This document shows, piece after piece, positions 20,986 through 30,369 of a DNA stretch of 64,000 bases; positions within the stretch are counted from its first letter, which is position 1; each line of letters begins with the position of its first letter. The position numbers were made by a program, and so were the translations under genes. The notes below the pieces were generated by a model. That model was given only the letters and a program-made list of their open reading frames with translations. It ran no database searches and was not told the origin of the DNA. This DNA is from Acidisphaera sp. S103 (lineage in GTDB: Bacteria; Pseudomonadota; Alphaproteobacteria; Acetobacterales; Acetobacteraceae): positions 229,491 through 293,490 of the forward strand of contig NZ_LMUJ01000054.1 of assembly GCF_009765975.1 (NCBI RefSeq), given 5' to 3'.

Positions 20986-22152
20986 CTACAAACCCACCCC
21001 ATCCAGCCCCAAAATCGCTCGGGCGCATGCCTGGGCGCGCGGCACCAGGCTGTCGATCCGCATAAATTCGTCCGGGCTATGGGCGTTGCCGCCGACCGGA
21101 CCGACCGCACAGATCGTCGGCGCGCCAACCGCCGCGGTGAACCCCGAATCGGCGCATCCGCCGGTGAACTCCCCATCGGTGCGGAAGCCCGAGGCGTTTG
21201 CCGCGTCCACGTATAGTTCGAACAGGCGTTTCGCCGGCCGGCTTTGCGTCAACGGCAGGAATTCGCCCCTTACGGTCAGTTCGGCGCGCGTGCCGGGAAC
21301 GAAGCTGCGCTCGATGATGGCCCCGATGCGGGCCAGGATGTCGCTTTTGTCGTCGGGATCGATATAGCGGAAATCGATCTGGCCCTCGGCCCAGGGAGCG
21401 ACCGTGTTCACGCTTTGCCCGCCGCCGACCAGGCCGACATTCAGGGTGATGCCGCGATCCAGGTCGGTCAGCGCGTGGATCGCCTGGATTTTGCGCGCCA
21501 GTTCCTCGATCGCGCTGATGCCCTCGGAGAAATTCCCGCCGGAATGCGCCGCCTTGCCGGTGATGCGGAACGCCATGAACACGCCGCCCTTGCGGCCGGT
21601 CACGACATTGCCCGACACCCGGCCTGGTTCGCTGTTGAACACCGCGCGGGCGCGACGGGCTTCCGCCTCGATCACCGGACGGCCTTCCGGGGACCCGATT
21701 TCCTCGTCGCCGGTGAACAGGCCGACCAGCGGGGCCGGAGCGCCGCCGAAGCGGGCAAAGGCGGCGAGGATGAAGCAGTTCATCGTCAGGCCCGCCTTCA
21801 TGTCCGCGACCCCCGGCCCGTAGGCGATGCCGTCGCGGATGGTGAACGGACGGCGGCCCGCTTCGCCGTCCGGAAAGACGGTGTCGCGATGGCCCATCAG
21901 CACGATGTTGCCGCCGGTGTTGCCGGACGCCTCGCCGGGAATGGTCGCACGCAGGCAGTCGCCGTGGCGGCTTTGCGGCAAGGTCTCGACCGTCAGCCCA
22001 TGACCTTCCAGGAACTGCCGGACCACGGCGCCGACCGCGTCGATGCCGGCCTTGTTGTAGCTACCACTGTCGATATCGACCATGTCCCGCAGCAGCGCGA
22101 CCATCGCGTCCTGCTGCGAGCCCAGCCAGGCGGTGATTTCGGTTCCGGACAT
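20986..22152 (-). CDS. M20 family metallopeptidase (glutamate carboxypeptidase type)
   Basis: 388 residues. Metal ligands of the M20 family can be placed: His in LMGHRDTVFPDGE, the bridging Asp in VADMKAGL, the catalytic Glu pair in LFTGDEEIGSPEG, and the late His in GPVGGNAHSPDEFMR. The dimerisation domain sits at ~residues 190-290. The order and spacing resemble Pseudomonas carboxypeptidase G2-type enzymes that remove C-terminal glutamate or act on N-acyl amino acids. Divergent from the ABC permease pair (104 bases between starts), which could import its substrate; that link is an inference. Confidence 0.85.
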   Translation of the reverse strand: MSGTEITAWLGSQQDAMVALLRDMVDIDSGSYNKAGIDAVGAVVRQFLEGHGLTVETLPQSRHGDCLRATIPGEASGNTGGNIVLMGHRDTVFPDGEAGRRPFTIRDGIAYGPGVADMKAGLTMNCFILAAFARFGGAPAPLVGLFTGDEEIGSPEGRPVIEAEARRARAVFNSEPGRVSGNVVTGRKGGVFMAFRITGKAAHSGGNFSEGISAIEELARKIQAIHALTDLDRGITLNVGLVGGGQSVNTVAPWAEGQIDFRYIDPDDKSDILARIGAIIERSFVPGTRAELTVRGEFLPLTQSRPAKRLFELYVDAANASGFRTDGEFTGGCADSGFTAAVGAPTICAVGPVGGNAHSPDEFMRIDSLVPRAQACARAILGLDGVGL

Positions 22153-22255
22153 CGCGCATGGCCTCCATCACGGTGGTGCGACAAGGTCTATTAAGCTATT
22201 GAAGCGTGCAAGAGGCCGATGCAACGGACCTCGCAACGAGAGACGTCCCACCCGC

Positions 22256-23188
22256 ATGAGCGCTTCCATTTCATCGGCCGGTCCAATAACGGTCGGCCCG
22301 CCCGAACGCAAACGATCGGGACGTGGCCGCAACTATGCGCGCCGTTATTGGGTTTTCGCCCTGCCTGCCGCGATTGTCGTTGCGATTGTCATCGTGTTCC
22401 CGTGGATATTTACCCTGTACATGTCGGTGCACGACTGGAAGGTATCGGGGGCGACGCCATTCGTCGGTATGGCGAACTACGCCAAGATGCTGGTCGATGA
22501 CCGGTTCCAGTGGGCGATCGTGCGCACCTTGGTGTTCACCGCGGCTTCGGTCGTGGCTCCCGTGATCCTGGGCGTATGGGCCGCCGTCTGCTTTGCCGCC
22601 AATTTCCGGCTGCGCGGCGTGGCGCGGACGATTTTCGTGCTGCCGATGATGGCCACCCCGGTCGCGGTCGCGCTGGTCTGGACGATGATGTTTCACCCGC
22701 AACTGGGCGTTCTCAACTACCTATTGAGCCTGATGGGCCTGCCGCCATCGGCCTGGGTGTACAGCAGCACGACCGTCATCCCCACCCTTGTCATGGTCGA
22801 GACCTGGCAATGGACGCCGCTGGTGATGCTGATCGTGCTTGGCGGGATCGCCAGCCTGCCGCGGGACCCGTATGAAGCCGCGGTCCTGGACGGTGCCAAT
22901 CCGTGGCAAATGTTTCGCCACATCACCTTGCCGCTGGCCTGGCCGTTCATCATTGTCGCTGGCGTCATCCGAATGATCGATGCGCTTAAGGCTTTCGATA
23001 CCATTTATGTAATCACTTTGGGTGGCCCGGGCACGTCGAGCGAAACACTGAACATCCTGCTGTACCAGACGGCGTTCGCCTATTACGACCTGGGCTACGG
23101 ATCGGCGATGGTCGTGGTGTTCTTCGTGCTGATACTGCTGATCAGCATGCTGCTGCTTCATGTCCGGCAAAAGCAGGCATGGCAATGA
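22256..23188 (+). CDS. ABC transporter permease, MalF/UgpA type
   Basis: 310 residues from the ATG at 22256. It has six membrane helices and the cytoplasmic EAA loop EAAVLDGANPWQMFRHITLP that docks on the ATPase. This is the first of a permease pair for carbohydrate-type uptake (CUT1). The basic N-terminal tail (PERKRSGRGRNYARRYW) precedes helix 1. Its stop overlaps the start of the second permease by ten bases. No ATP-binding or substrate-binding gene is next to it on either side. Confidence 0.9.
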   Translation: MSASISSAGPITVGPPERKRSGRGRNYARRYWVFALPAAIVVAIVIVFPWIFTLYMSVHDWKVSGATPFVGMANYAKMLVDDRFQWAIVRTLVFTAASVVAPVILGVWAAVCFAANFRLRGVARTIFVLPMMATPVAVALVWTMMFHPQLGVLNYLLSLMGLPPSAWVYSSTTVIPTLVMVETWQWTPLVMLIVLGGIASLPRDPYEAAVLDGANPWQMFRHITLPLAWPFIIVAGVIRMIDALKAFDTIYVITLGGPGTSSETLNILLYQTAFAYYDLGYGSAMVVVFFVLILLISMLLLHVRQKQAWQ

Positions 23189-24030
23189 CCCGAGCGATGA
23201 CACGGCACCGTCTGAGGCGCCTCCTGGGGCGCGTGGGGCTGTATTTCTCCGTTCTGATGCTGATTTCGCCAGCGATTTTGTTTTTCCTGTGGATGCTGTC
23301 GCTGGCCTTCAAGAATGAGGCCGACAACACTGCCTTTCCGCCGGTGTTCATTCCCAATCCGCCGACGTTCGACAATTTCATCGACGTGTTCGCGAAGAAC
23401 GACTTCCTGACATACACCATCAACTCCGTGATCGTGTCGTTCAGCGCCACCGGCCTGGCGCTGCTGCTGGGGGTGCCGGCCGGTTATGGCATCGCCAAGG
23501 CGAAGGCCAGCAAGGCCGCCGTCCTGATCCTGATCGCCCGGGTCACCCCTGGCCTGTCATATCTGATCCCACTGTTCCTGCTGTTCCAATGGCTTGGCCT
23601 GATCGGCACGCTGGTGCCGCTGGTGATCACGCACCTGGTGATCACGGTGCCGATCGTGGTGTGGATCATGATCGGCTTCTTCGAGGGCCTGCCGGGCGAG
23701 TTGGAGGAAGCGGCGCTGGTGGATGGCGCGACGATCTGGCAGGCATTCCGCTACGTGGCGATGCCTCTAGCGCGGCCGGGAATCATGGTCGCGATGATCC
23801 TGTCATTCATTTTCAGTTGGAACAACTTCATTTTCGGCGTCGTTCTGGCCGGTCGTTCAACCCGCACCTTGCCGGTTGCCGTCTACAACGTGCTGACGTT
23901 CGAGCAGATAAGCTGGGGCCCGCTGGCGGCGGCGGCGCTGATCGTCACGGCACCGGTTCTGTTGCTGACCCTGGTCATGCAGAAAGAAATCGTCGCCGGC
24001 CTGACCGCAGGCGGCGTGAAGGGGGGATAA
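23179..24030 (+). CDS. ABC transporter permease, MalG/UgpE type
   Basis: 283 residues, starting at ATG 23179 or 23185 inside the end of the preceding permease gene. Six helices and the EAA loop EEAALVDGATIWQAFRYVAM are clear, as is the ending (VMQKEIVAGLTAGGVKGG) typical of CUT1 inner-membrane subunits. It forms a heterodimer with the first permease. The stop codon TAA lies in the loop of a strong hairpin (24018-24039), so the two-gene unit ends here and the ATPase and binding protein must be encoded elsewhere or lost. Confidence 0.9.
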   Translation: MAMTRAMTRHRLRRLLGRVGLYFSVLMLISPAILFFLWMLSLAFKNEADNTAFPPVFIPNPPTFDNFIDVFAKNDFLTYTINSVIVSFSATGLALLLGVPAGYGIAKAKASKAAVLILIARVTPGLSYLIPLFLLFQWLGLIGTLVPLVITHLVITVPIVVWIMIGFFEGLPGELEEAALVDGATIWQAFRYVAMPLARPGIMVAMILSFIFSWNNFIFGVVLAGRSTRTLPVAVYNVLTFEQISWGPLAAAALIVTAPVLLLTLVMQKEIVAGLTAGGVKGG

Positions 24031-24039
24031 CCCCCCTTC
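24018..24039 (+). terminator. Hairpin overlapping the permease stop codon
   Basis: GAAGGGGGG-ATAA-CCCCCCTTC forms a perfect 9-bp stem with a 4-base loop. The loop contains the TAA of the second permease gene. There is no T-run after it, so it may act as a Rho-independent-like pause, an mRNA end stabiliser, or a bidirectional barrier with the convergent MarR gene. Confidence 0.55.
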
Positions 24040-24065
24040 AGGGCAGGCCAATCGAGTCGGTCAGA

Positions 24066-24443
24066 TCAGGCCGCGGCCTTCTTTGAGCCCTTTTTGCCGC
24101 CGCCGGACGCTTCGGTCATGATGTTCCGCAAATCGCGCAGGAAGGCGGAACCCTTCGTCGTGCGTTGCACCAGCACGCTGCGGCGATCCAGCGGATCGAC
24201 CTTGCGCCGCGCGAGATCCAGTTCGCCCAGACGATCCAGGGCGCGTGTGATCGCCGGCTTCGATACATTCAATTCGGCGGCGAGACCACGAACCGTGTGT
24301 CCACCGTCATTCAGATAGCAAGTCAGGAAGACCCCAAGCTGACGAGCCGACAGATCGGCGCCATCCCGGCGAACCAGCGCGACAACCGTGTCACGGAGGA
24401 GGCCGACTTGGGCATCCGAAACCGGGTTGGGAGGAGATGCCAC
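24066..24443 (-). CDS. MarR-family transcriptional regulator
   Basis: 125 residues from the GTG at 24443 (VASPPNPVSDAQVG), which has AAAGGA at good spacing; longer in-frame starts add no conserved sequence. The winged helix-turn-helix is visible: recognition helix region AAELNVSKPAITRALDRLG and the wing ARRKVDPLDRRSVLVQRT with the conserved D-x-R-s. The tail GGGKKGSKKAAA is Lys/Ala-rich. Members respond to small ligands and repress neighbouring pumps or catabolic genes; the closest genes are the convergent permeases and the M17 peptidase. It lies in a locally AT-richer stretch (24.45-24.59 kb). Confidence 0.85.
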   Translation of the reverse strand: MASPPNPVSDAQVGLLRDTVVALVRRDGADLSARQLGVFLTCYLNDGGHTVRGLAAELNVSKPAITRALDRLGELDLARRKVDPLDRRSVLVQRTTKGSAFLRDLRNIMTEASGGGKKGSKKAAA

Positions 24444-24589
24444 TTTAGTGTCCTTTCTTAAGTGGGCGCGCAAATTGCCGACCACCCTTTTGCCACATAA
24501 ACAAAATATAGATCGGAGTCAACCTTATTACATTTGGCGATTCACTGATCTATCACAACAACCGCTATCAGCCAATTGCCTTAGTCTGG

Positions 24590-25975
<1,386 letters not shown>

Positions 25976-26142
25976 GGGTGCAATCCCGCGGTTTGGGGTG
26001 ATTGTCGAAGGCGGCGCCAACCTTGGACCTGATTCGCCCCCCCAAACAAACCAGCCGCGGCGTGATCGCTTCATCTCGAAACGATCACGCGCCCCGGAAC
26101 AGATGGGCAGCCGATCGGGTTTTGTCACCCGACCGGCATAGC

Positions 26143-27963
26143 CTATCCCAGGCTGCCGGCCAGCAGGGTGGTGACACGCCGGGCGAACGCGGTAGCGTCG
26201 GCGGGAAGGTCGCCTTCCTGAACTTGGGCCAGGTCGAGCAGGGTCTCCGCCGCGTCCGCGATCAACGCGGTGTCGTCCAGCTTGGCGGACAGCGCCTCGA
26301 TCAGCTTGTGTCGCGGATTGACCTCCAGCACCGGCTTGGTCGGCATCATCGCCCGCCCCGAGCGCCGCATCAGCCGTTGCATCGCCAAATCCGGTCCCTT
26401 GCCATCGGACGCCAGCACCACCGCACTGTCGGTCAGCCGGGCGGTGGCGCGGACGTCGGCGATGCGGGTGCCCAGGGCGGTCTTCATGGCCGCCAGCAGC
26501 GGCGAGATATCCGGCTGGTCGTCCTCCTTACCCAGGTCCTCGGCCGCCTGGGTGACGCTGCGCAGCTTCTTGCCTTCGAAACTATCCAGCCGTTCCGGCC
26601 AGAACGAATCGATCGAATCCGCCATCAGCAGCACTTCGAAGCCCTTGGCACGGAAGCCTTCCAGTTGCGGTGAGGTCTTCAGCGCGTCGGCCTGGTCGCC
26701 GGCCAGGTAGTAGATCGTGTCCTGGCCCTCTTTCATGCGCGACACGTAGTCGGGCAGGGAGGTCCAGCCGTCCTGCGCGGAGGAGTGGAAGCGCAGCAGC
26801 GGTGCGATGTCGGCGCGATGGTCGTTATCCTCCCACACGCCTTCCTTCAGGATGGGACCGAAATTCTCGTAGAACTTGTTGTAATCGTCGGCCTCCTTGG
26901 TGCGGGACTTCAGTTCCGACAGCACACGGCTGATCAGGGCCTTGCGGATGCGGGCGAGCACCGGCGTCGATTGCAGCATCTCGCGTGAGACGTTCAGCGG
27001 CAGGTCCTCGGTGTCCACGACGCCGCTGACGAAGCGCAGCCAGTGCGGCAGCAATTCAGCCTTGTCGGTGATGAACATGCGCCGGACATGCAGGCGGATA
27101 TGGGCGTCGCGATCCCCTTCGACGGGATCGAACGGCTTCATGCCGGGAATGAACAATAGACAAAAATATTCCAGCGTTCCTTCGGCGCGCCAATGCAGCG
27201 TGGCCCAGGGTTCGTCGAAGTAGTGGCCGAGGTGGCGGTAGAATTCCTTATAGGACTGTTCGGTCGTCTCTGACTTCGCCTTGCGCCACAGCGCCGTGCC
27301 TTCGTTCGCCGGCTGGTCCTTGCCGTCCTGGGTGACGGTGATCGGCAGGGTGATGTGATCGGCCCATTTGCGGATCACGGTCTCCAGCCGCATCGGCTCC
27401 AGATACTCCGACGCGTCGGATTTCATGTGCAGCACGATGTCGGTGCCGGGCTGTTCGCGCGTCGCCGGGGCAAGGGTGAACTGGCCGGCGCCTTCGGATG
27501 CCCAGGTGAAGGCTTCGTCACTGCCGGCCTTGCGGGACGTGACCTCGACGCGATCGGCCACCATGAAGGCGGAGTAGAAACCGACGCCGAACTGGCCGAT
27601 CAGGTTGGGCCGGTCCTCGGGCTTGGCGGATGCCAGGTTCTGCGCGAAGGCTCGGGTGCCGGAACGGGCGATAGTGCCCAGATTGTCGATCAGCTCCTGC
27701 CGCGTCATGCCGATGCCGTCGTCCGAGATCAGCAGGGTGCTGCCCTCCTTGTCCGGCACGATGCGGATTTTCGCGTCGGCAGGCGGCGCCAGGGTGGAAT
27801 TGGTCAGCGCCTCGAACCGGCGGCGATCCACCGCGTCCGCCGCATTGGCTACCAGCTCGCGCAGAAATATCTCGCGCTCGGAATAGAGCGAGTGAACCAC
27901 CAGATCGAGCAGGCGCCCGACCTCGGCACCAAATGAATGTTGTTCCAAAACAGTGTCGTTCAT
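26143..27963 (-). CDS. htpG: Chaperone HtpG (Hsp90)
   Basis: 606 residues from the ATG at 27963, fixed by AAGGAGG. The N-terminal ATPase (GHKL) shows [20 protein letters not shown], the DxGxG loop [10 protein letters not shown] and [15 protein letters not shown]. The middle domain has the catalytic Arg region (NVSREMLQ), and the C-terminal dimerisation domain ends [17 protein letters not shown]. HtpG remodels client proteins with the DnaK system. A candidate heat-shock-type promoter lies just upstream. In place of the common NASDA motif the protein reads NAADA. Confidence 0.96.
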   Translation of the reverse strand: MNDTVLEQHSFGAEVGRLLDLVVHSLYSEREIFLRELVANAADAVDRRRFEALTNSTLAPPADAKIRIVPDKEGSTLLISDDGIGMTRQELIDNLGTIARSGTRAFAQNLASAKPEDRPNLIGQFGVGFYSAFMVADRVEVTSRKAGSDEAFTWASEGAGQFTLAPATREQPGTDIVLHMKSDASEYLEPMRLETVIRKWADHITLPITVTQDGKDQPANEGTALWRKAKSETTEQSYKEFYRHLGHYFDEPWATLHWRAEGTLEYFCLLFIPGMKPFDPVEGDRDAHIRLHVRRMFITDKAELLPHWLRFVSGVVDTEDLPLNVSREMLQSTPVLARIRKALISRVLSELKSRTKEADDYNKFYENFGPILKEGVWEDNDHRADIAPLLRFHSSAQDGWTSLPDYVSRMKEGQDTIYYLAGDQADALKTSPQLEGFRAKGFEVLLMADSIDSFWPERLDSFEGKKLRSVTQAAEDLGKEDDQPDISPLLAAMKTALGTRIADVRATARLTDSAVVLASDGKGPDLAMQRLMRRSGRAMMPTKPVLEVNPRHKLIEALSAKLDDTALIADAAETLLDLAQVQEGDLPADATAFARRVTTLLAGSLG

Positions 27964-27985
27964 GCGTAACCTCCTTGCGCCGCGC

Positions 27986-28014
27986 CATATGCGGTCGGCG
28001 GCGGGCGATTTCAA
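27986..28014 (-). promoter_or_regulatory. Candidate heat-shock-type promoter of htpG
   Basis: Reading leftwards, TTGAAA (28014-28009) is separated by 17 bases from CATATG (27991-27986), 22 bases before the htpG start codon. The -35-like TTGAAA fits sigma-32 preference; the -10 element is less typical. This would leave a leader of about 15 bases that contains the ribosome site. Proposed from the sequence only; rpoH, the expected sigma factor, is encoded at 38138-39052. Confidence 0.3.
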
Positions 28015-28043
28015 TACGTCGCCGCATCTTCACCACCCCGGTT

Positions 28044-28123
28044 GTCATCGCAGGGCGGCGACCAAGCGATGGCGGCCACTGACATGGGGATTGCCGCGTC
28101 GCTTTGCGCCTCGCGAGGACCAT
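28044..28123. repeat. Dispersed alphaproteobacterial repeat remnant
   Basis: The stretch GGCGGCGACCAAGCGATGGC followed by GGGATTGCCGCGTCGCTTTG and CGCCTCGCGAGGAC matches, from memory of other alphaproteobacterial genomes, a common intergenic repeat of the type with GCGAGGCGCAAAGCGACGCG hairpins. Only one copy is seen in this window, so recognition rests on general knowledge. It occupies the spacer between htpG and the divergent secreted-protein gene. Confidence 0.4.
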
Positions 28124-28215
28124 CGGGCGGCGGTTTCCCCGGTGAGCAGGAATCTTCCATCGCCGGTTGGCTCCGGATAGGATGCGTGCGCCTGCCGCCG
28201 TGGAGTAACTGACGT

Positions 28216-28848
28216 ATGGATGCGCGCCGAACCGCGATGCTGCTGATGCTGGCAGCCAGTCAGGCGTATGCGCAGCCGGCCCCTACGCCCGCGGCTCCCG
28301 CGCCGTCTTCCGGACCGGTCAAGCGTATTTTCCTGCCGCCGCCGGTCCAATGGGACAATGCGATGCTGAATTTCAGGTCGGCATTGCAGCAGACCGCGAC
28401 GGATTTCGCGAACCTGACCGGCGGCCTCGCCTTTGGCATGTCGGCCGCCCAGGTGAATGCGAGCCTGCCCGATCCCTACCCCGGCCTGTCCTGGACCGAC
28501 CTGCCTTTGGCGAACGAGTATCCCGGTGAAGTGCGGTATTTCGGCGTGCCGCTCGACCGGGCCGGGGCGCTGCGGATGAATCCCACAGGCTGCACCGGCG
28601 GGACCAGCTATCTTGTCCTTCTGTTCACCGACAAGGGTCTGTTCCGCCTGTCCTATCGGCTGATCGCCGACAAAAGCTGCACCGACACCAATGAAGCGGC
28701 GCAGTCGATTTTTGCCCGGTTCGTGCCGATCACCCAGGCCGTGGTCATGAGTGCGCGCTATCGAACCGGAAACGCCCAGGTGGTGGACGTGACCGATCCG
28801 ACCGTCGCGTACATGGCGTCCGTCCGCTGGCGCCAGGTCAGCAACTGA
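28216..28848 (+). CDS. Secreted protein of unknown function
   Basis: 210 residues with a short signal peptide (MLLMLAASQAYAQ, cleaved around residue 19) and a Pro/Ala linker (PAPTPAAPAPSS). The mature domain has two cysteines (GCTGGTSY and KSCTDT) that could pair. It contains the sequence LAFGMSAAQVNASLPDPYPG, similar in style to periplasmic proteins with an FGMSxxQV helix. I do not recognise the family. Its stop overlaps the start of the next gene (TGATG), so the pair is coupled and presumably functions together in the periplasm. Confidence 0.65.
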   Translation: MDARRTAMLLMLAASQAYAQPAPTPAAPAPSSGPVKRIFLPPPVQWDNAMLNFRSALQQTATDFANLTGGLAFGMSAAQVNASLPDPYPGLSWTDLPLANEYPGEVRYFGVPLDRAGALRMNPTGCTGGTSYLVLLFTDKGLFRLSYRLIADKSCTDTNEAAQSIFARFVPITQAVVMSARYRTGNAQVVDVTDPTVAYMASVRWRQVSN

Positions 28849-29438
28849 TGCGGCCGTCCTGGCTGATCGCGGCCCTGGCCTTGCTGACCGCGGGCCTGTT
28901 GCTGCCTGGCGGTGCGGCGATCGCCGGTCCGCAGGCGTTCGACCTGCATCTGAACGTCCCGCCTATCGTCGCGGACAGCAAGGCGCCGGCGGGATGCACC
29001 GTGACCTATCTGATCGACGATACCGCCAACAACGACGTGTTCGCCGCACGCATGCGGATCGCCTCGGCGGAAACGGACTCACCGGTCAACAACCGCATGC
29101 CCTGTCCAGCCAATATGCCGCCGCGGGTTGGCGATCGGGCCATGGATGCCTGTCAGTCGCGGGCCGGCGATCCGAAACAATGCGTGTTCGCGGACATGGC
29201 CCGCGGCTTCGAGCGCGAACCGAACATCAACAACACATCGGAGATCGCATCACGCTGCTCCTCCGACAAGTTTTCCGATATCGGCGTGGCCTGCTGGATG
29301 TCCGGCAAGCTGTCGGTGTGCGATGTCGGCTGCGGCAATTCGCCCAAGGAAGCTGTCGCCCAGGCCCAGGCCCGCTGCCAGGAGAAACAGCAGCACAGTT
29401 GCCCGGTCACCGCGACCGTGCCCATTCCCGGTCCATAA
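28848..29438 (+). CDS. Cys-rich secreted protein of unknown function
   Basis: 196 residues beginning with a signal peptide (ALALLTAGLLLPGGAAIAG). The mature part has ten cysteines, e.g. GCTVTY, MPCPAN, DACQSRAG, SRCSSDKF, VACWMSGKLSVCDVGCG and CQEKQQHSCPV, which suggests disulfide-rich folding. Translationally coupled to the upstream secreted protein. Its 3' end overlaps the convergent SGNH gene by 32 bases. No family recognised. Confidence 0.65.
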   Translation: MRPSWLIAALALLTAGLLLPGGAAIAGPQAFDLHLNVPPIVADSKAPAGCTVTYLIDDTANNDVFAARMRIASAETDSPVNNRMPCPANMPPRVGDRAMDACQSRAGDPKQCVFADMARGFEREPNINNTSEIASRCSSDKFSDIGVACWMSGKLSVCDVGCGNSPKEAVAQAQARCQEKQQHSCPVTATVPIPGP

Positions 29439-30369
29439 GCGGGACCAAGGCCTCGCCGATCGCCTTGGAGTGCGCGATCTGCGCTTCCTCGTTCAGGTGA
29501 TCCTGGGTGTCGAAGAAGTCGGTGCGCGGATAGTCGCTGTGGTTCGGCAGTTCCAGGAAGTCCGCCCCCTGGTCGCGGTAGATCGTCCGGATCGCCGCGA
29601 TGCTGTCCGCGGCGATCGGCGAGTCGATGAAGCCGGTCGGCAGGCCGCCGACCGCCCGCACCCCATGCCGCCGGGTCCAGCGGAGGAATTCGGTGATCTC
29701 GACGGCGCCATAGCCGTCGCGGACCTCGGCCGCGGTGTGATGCACCGGCACGATCACCGCCAGCGTGGACCGGTTGACGGCGGCCAGCGCGGCGGTATGG
29801 CCGATGTGATCGCCCCACACGTTGAAGCCGCCATCGACGGCAACGCGCGGGTCGTGGAAGCCGCCTTCGACCAGCACGGTTTCGATCAGGCTCATGATCG
29901 CGGCGCGCAGGTCGCCTGCGAACAGCGCCGCGACCTGGCGCCGCAGCGGCAGGGTCCGCAGCGTGGCGCGGTCGTACCGCAGCATGATGCTGGCGTCCGG
30001 CCCCAGGTCGGATGTGGCGCGAGGACGCGCGTACTGGGTTTCCTCCATCGGCAGATAAACGATGTCGCCGGCATGCAGCAGTGGCTTCCAGCGGGTGAAC
30101 AGATAGTCGAGGCCGATACCGACCGCGACGCCGGCATTGATGCAGGGACGCCCGACGATCGGCCCGATGATCTCGCAGCGGTGGGAATAGGGACCGTTCG
30201 ATCCGGCCAGGATGACCAGTTTGGGTTGATGGATGGTGCGCGCCAGGGCGACGGTGGCCTCGATGCGGGTTCGCAGGGCACCCAGGGTCAGCGGCCGGTC
30301 CAGCAGGCAGGCGAACGCGCTTATATAGACGATCAGCGAAGCGATGCAGGCCAGCAGGATACGGCGCAT
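29407..30369 (-). CDS. SGNH/AlgJ-like O-acyltransferase partner
   Basis: 320 residues from the ATG at 30369. A single N-terminal membrane anchor (ILLACIASLIVYISAFACLL) is followed by a periplasmic domain with an SGNH-like nucleophile segment LVILAGSNGPYSHRC and a late catalytic-type block (DFFDTQDHLNEEAQIAHSKA, Asp...His). This is the arrangement of AlgJ/AlgX/DltD-like proteins that take an acyl group from an MBOAT protein and transfer it to a polysaccharide. Its start overlaps the MBOAT stop by one base (TGATG), which strongly supports a two-component pair. The substrate polymer is unknown. Confidence 0.75.
   Translation of the reverse strand: MRRILLACIASLIVYISAFACLLDRPLTLGALRTRIEATVALARTIHQPKLVILAGSNGPYSHRCEIIGPIVGRPCINAGVAVGIGLDYLFTRWKPLLHAGDIVYLPMEETQYARPRATSDLGPDASIMLRYDRATLRTLPLRRQVAALFAGDLRAAIMSLIETVLVEGGFHDPRVAVDGGFNVWGDHIGHTAALAAVNRSTLAVIVPVHHTAAEVRDGYGAVEITEFLRWTRRHGVRAVGGLPTGFIDSPIAADSIAAIRTIYRDQGADFLELPNHSDYPRTDFFDTQDHLNEEAQIAHSKAIGEALVPLMDREWARSR

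Noticed and set aside
26143..28014. Longer HtpG start at 28014
   Set aside because: The added 17 residues show no similarity to HtpG, and the ideal ribosome site lies before the ATG at 27963.
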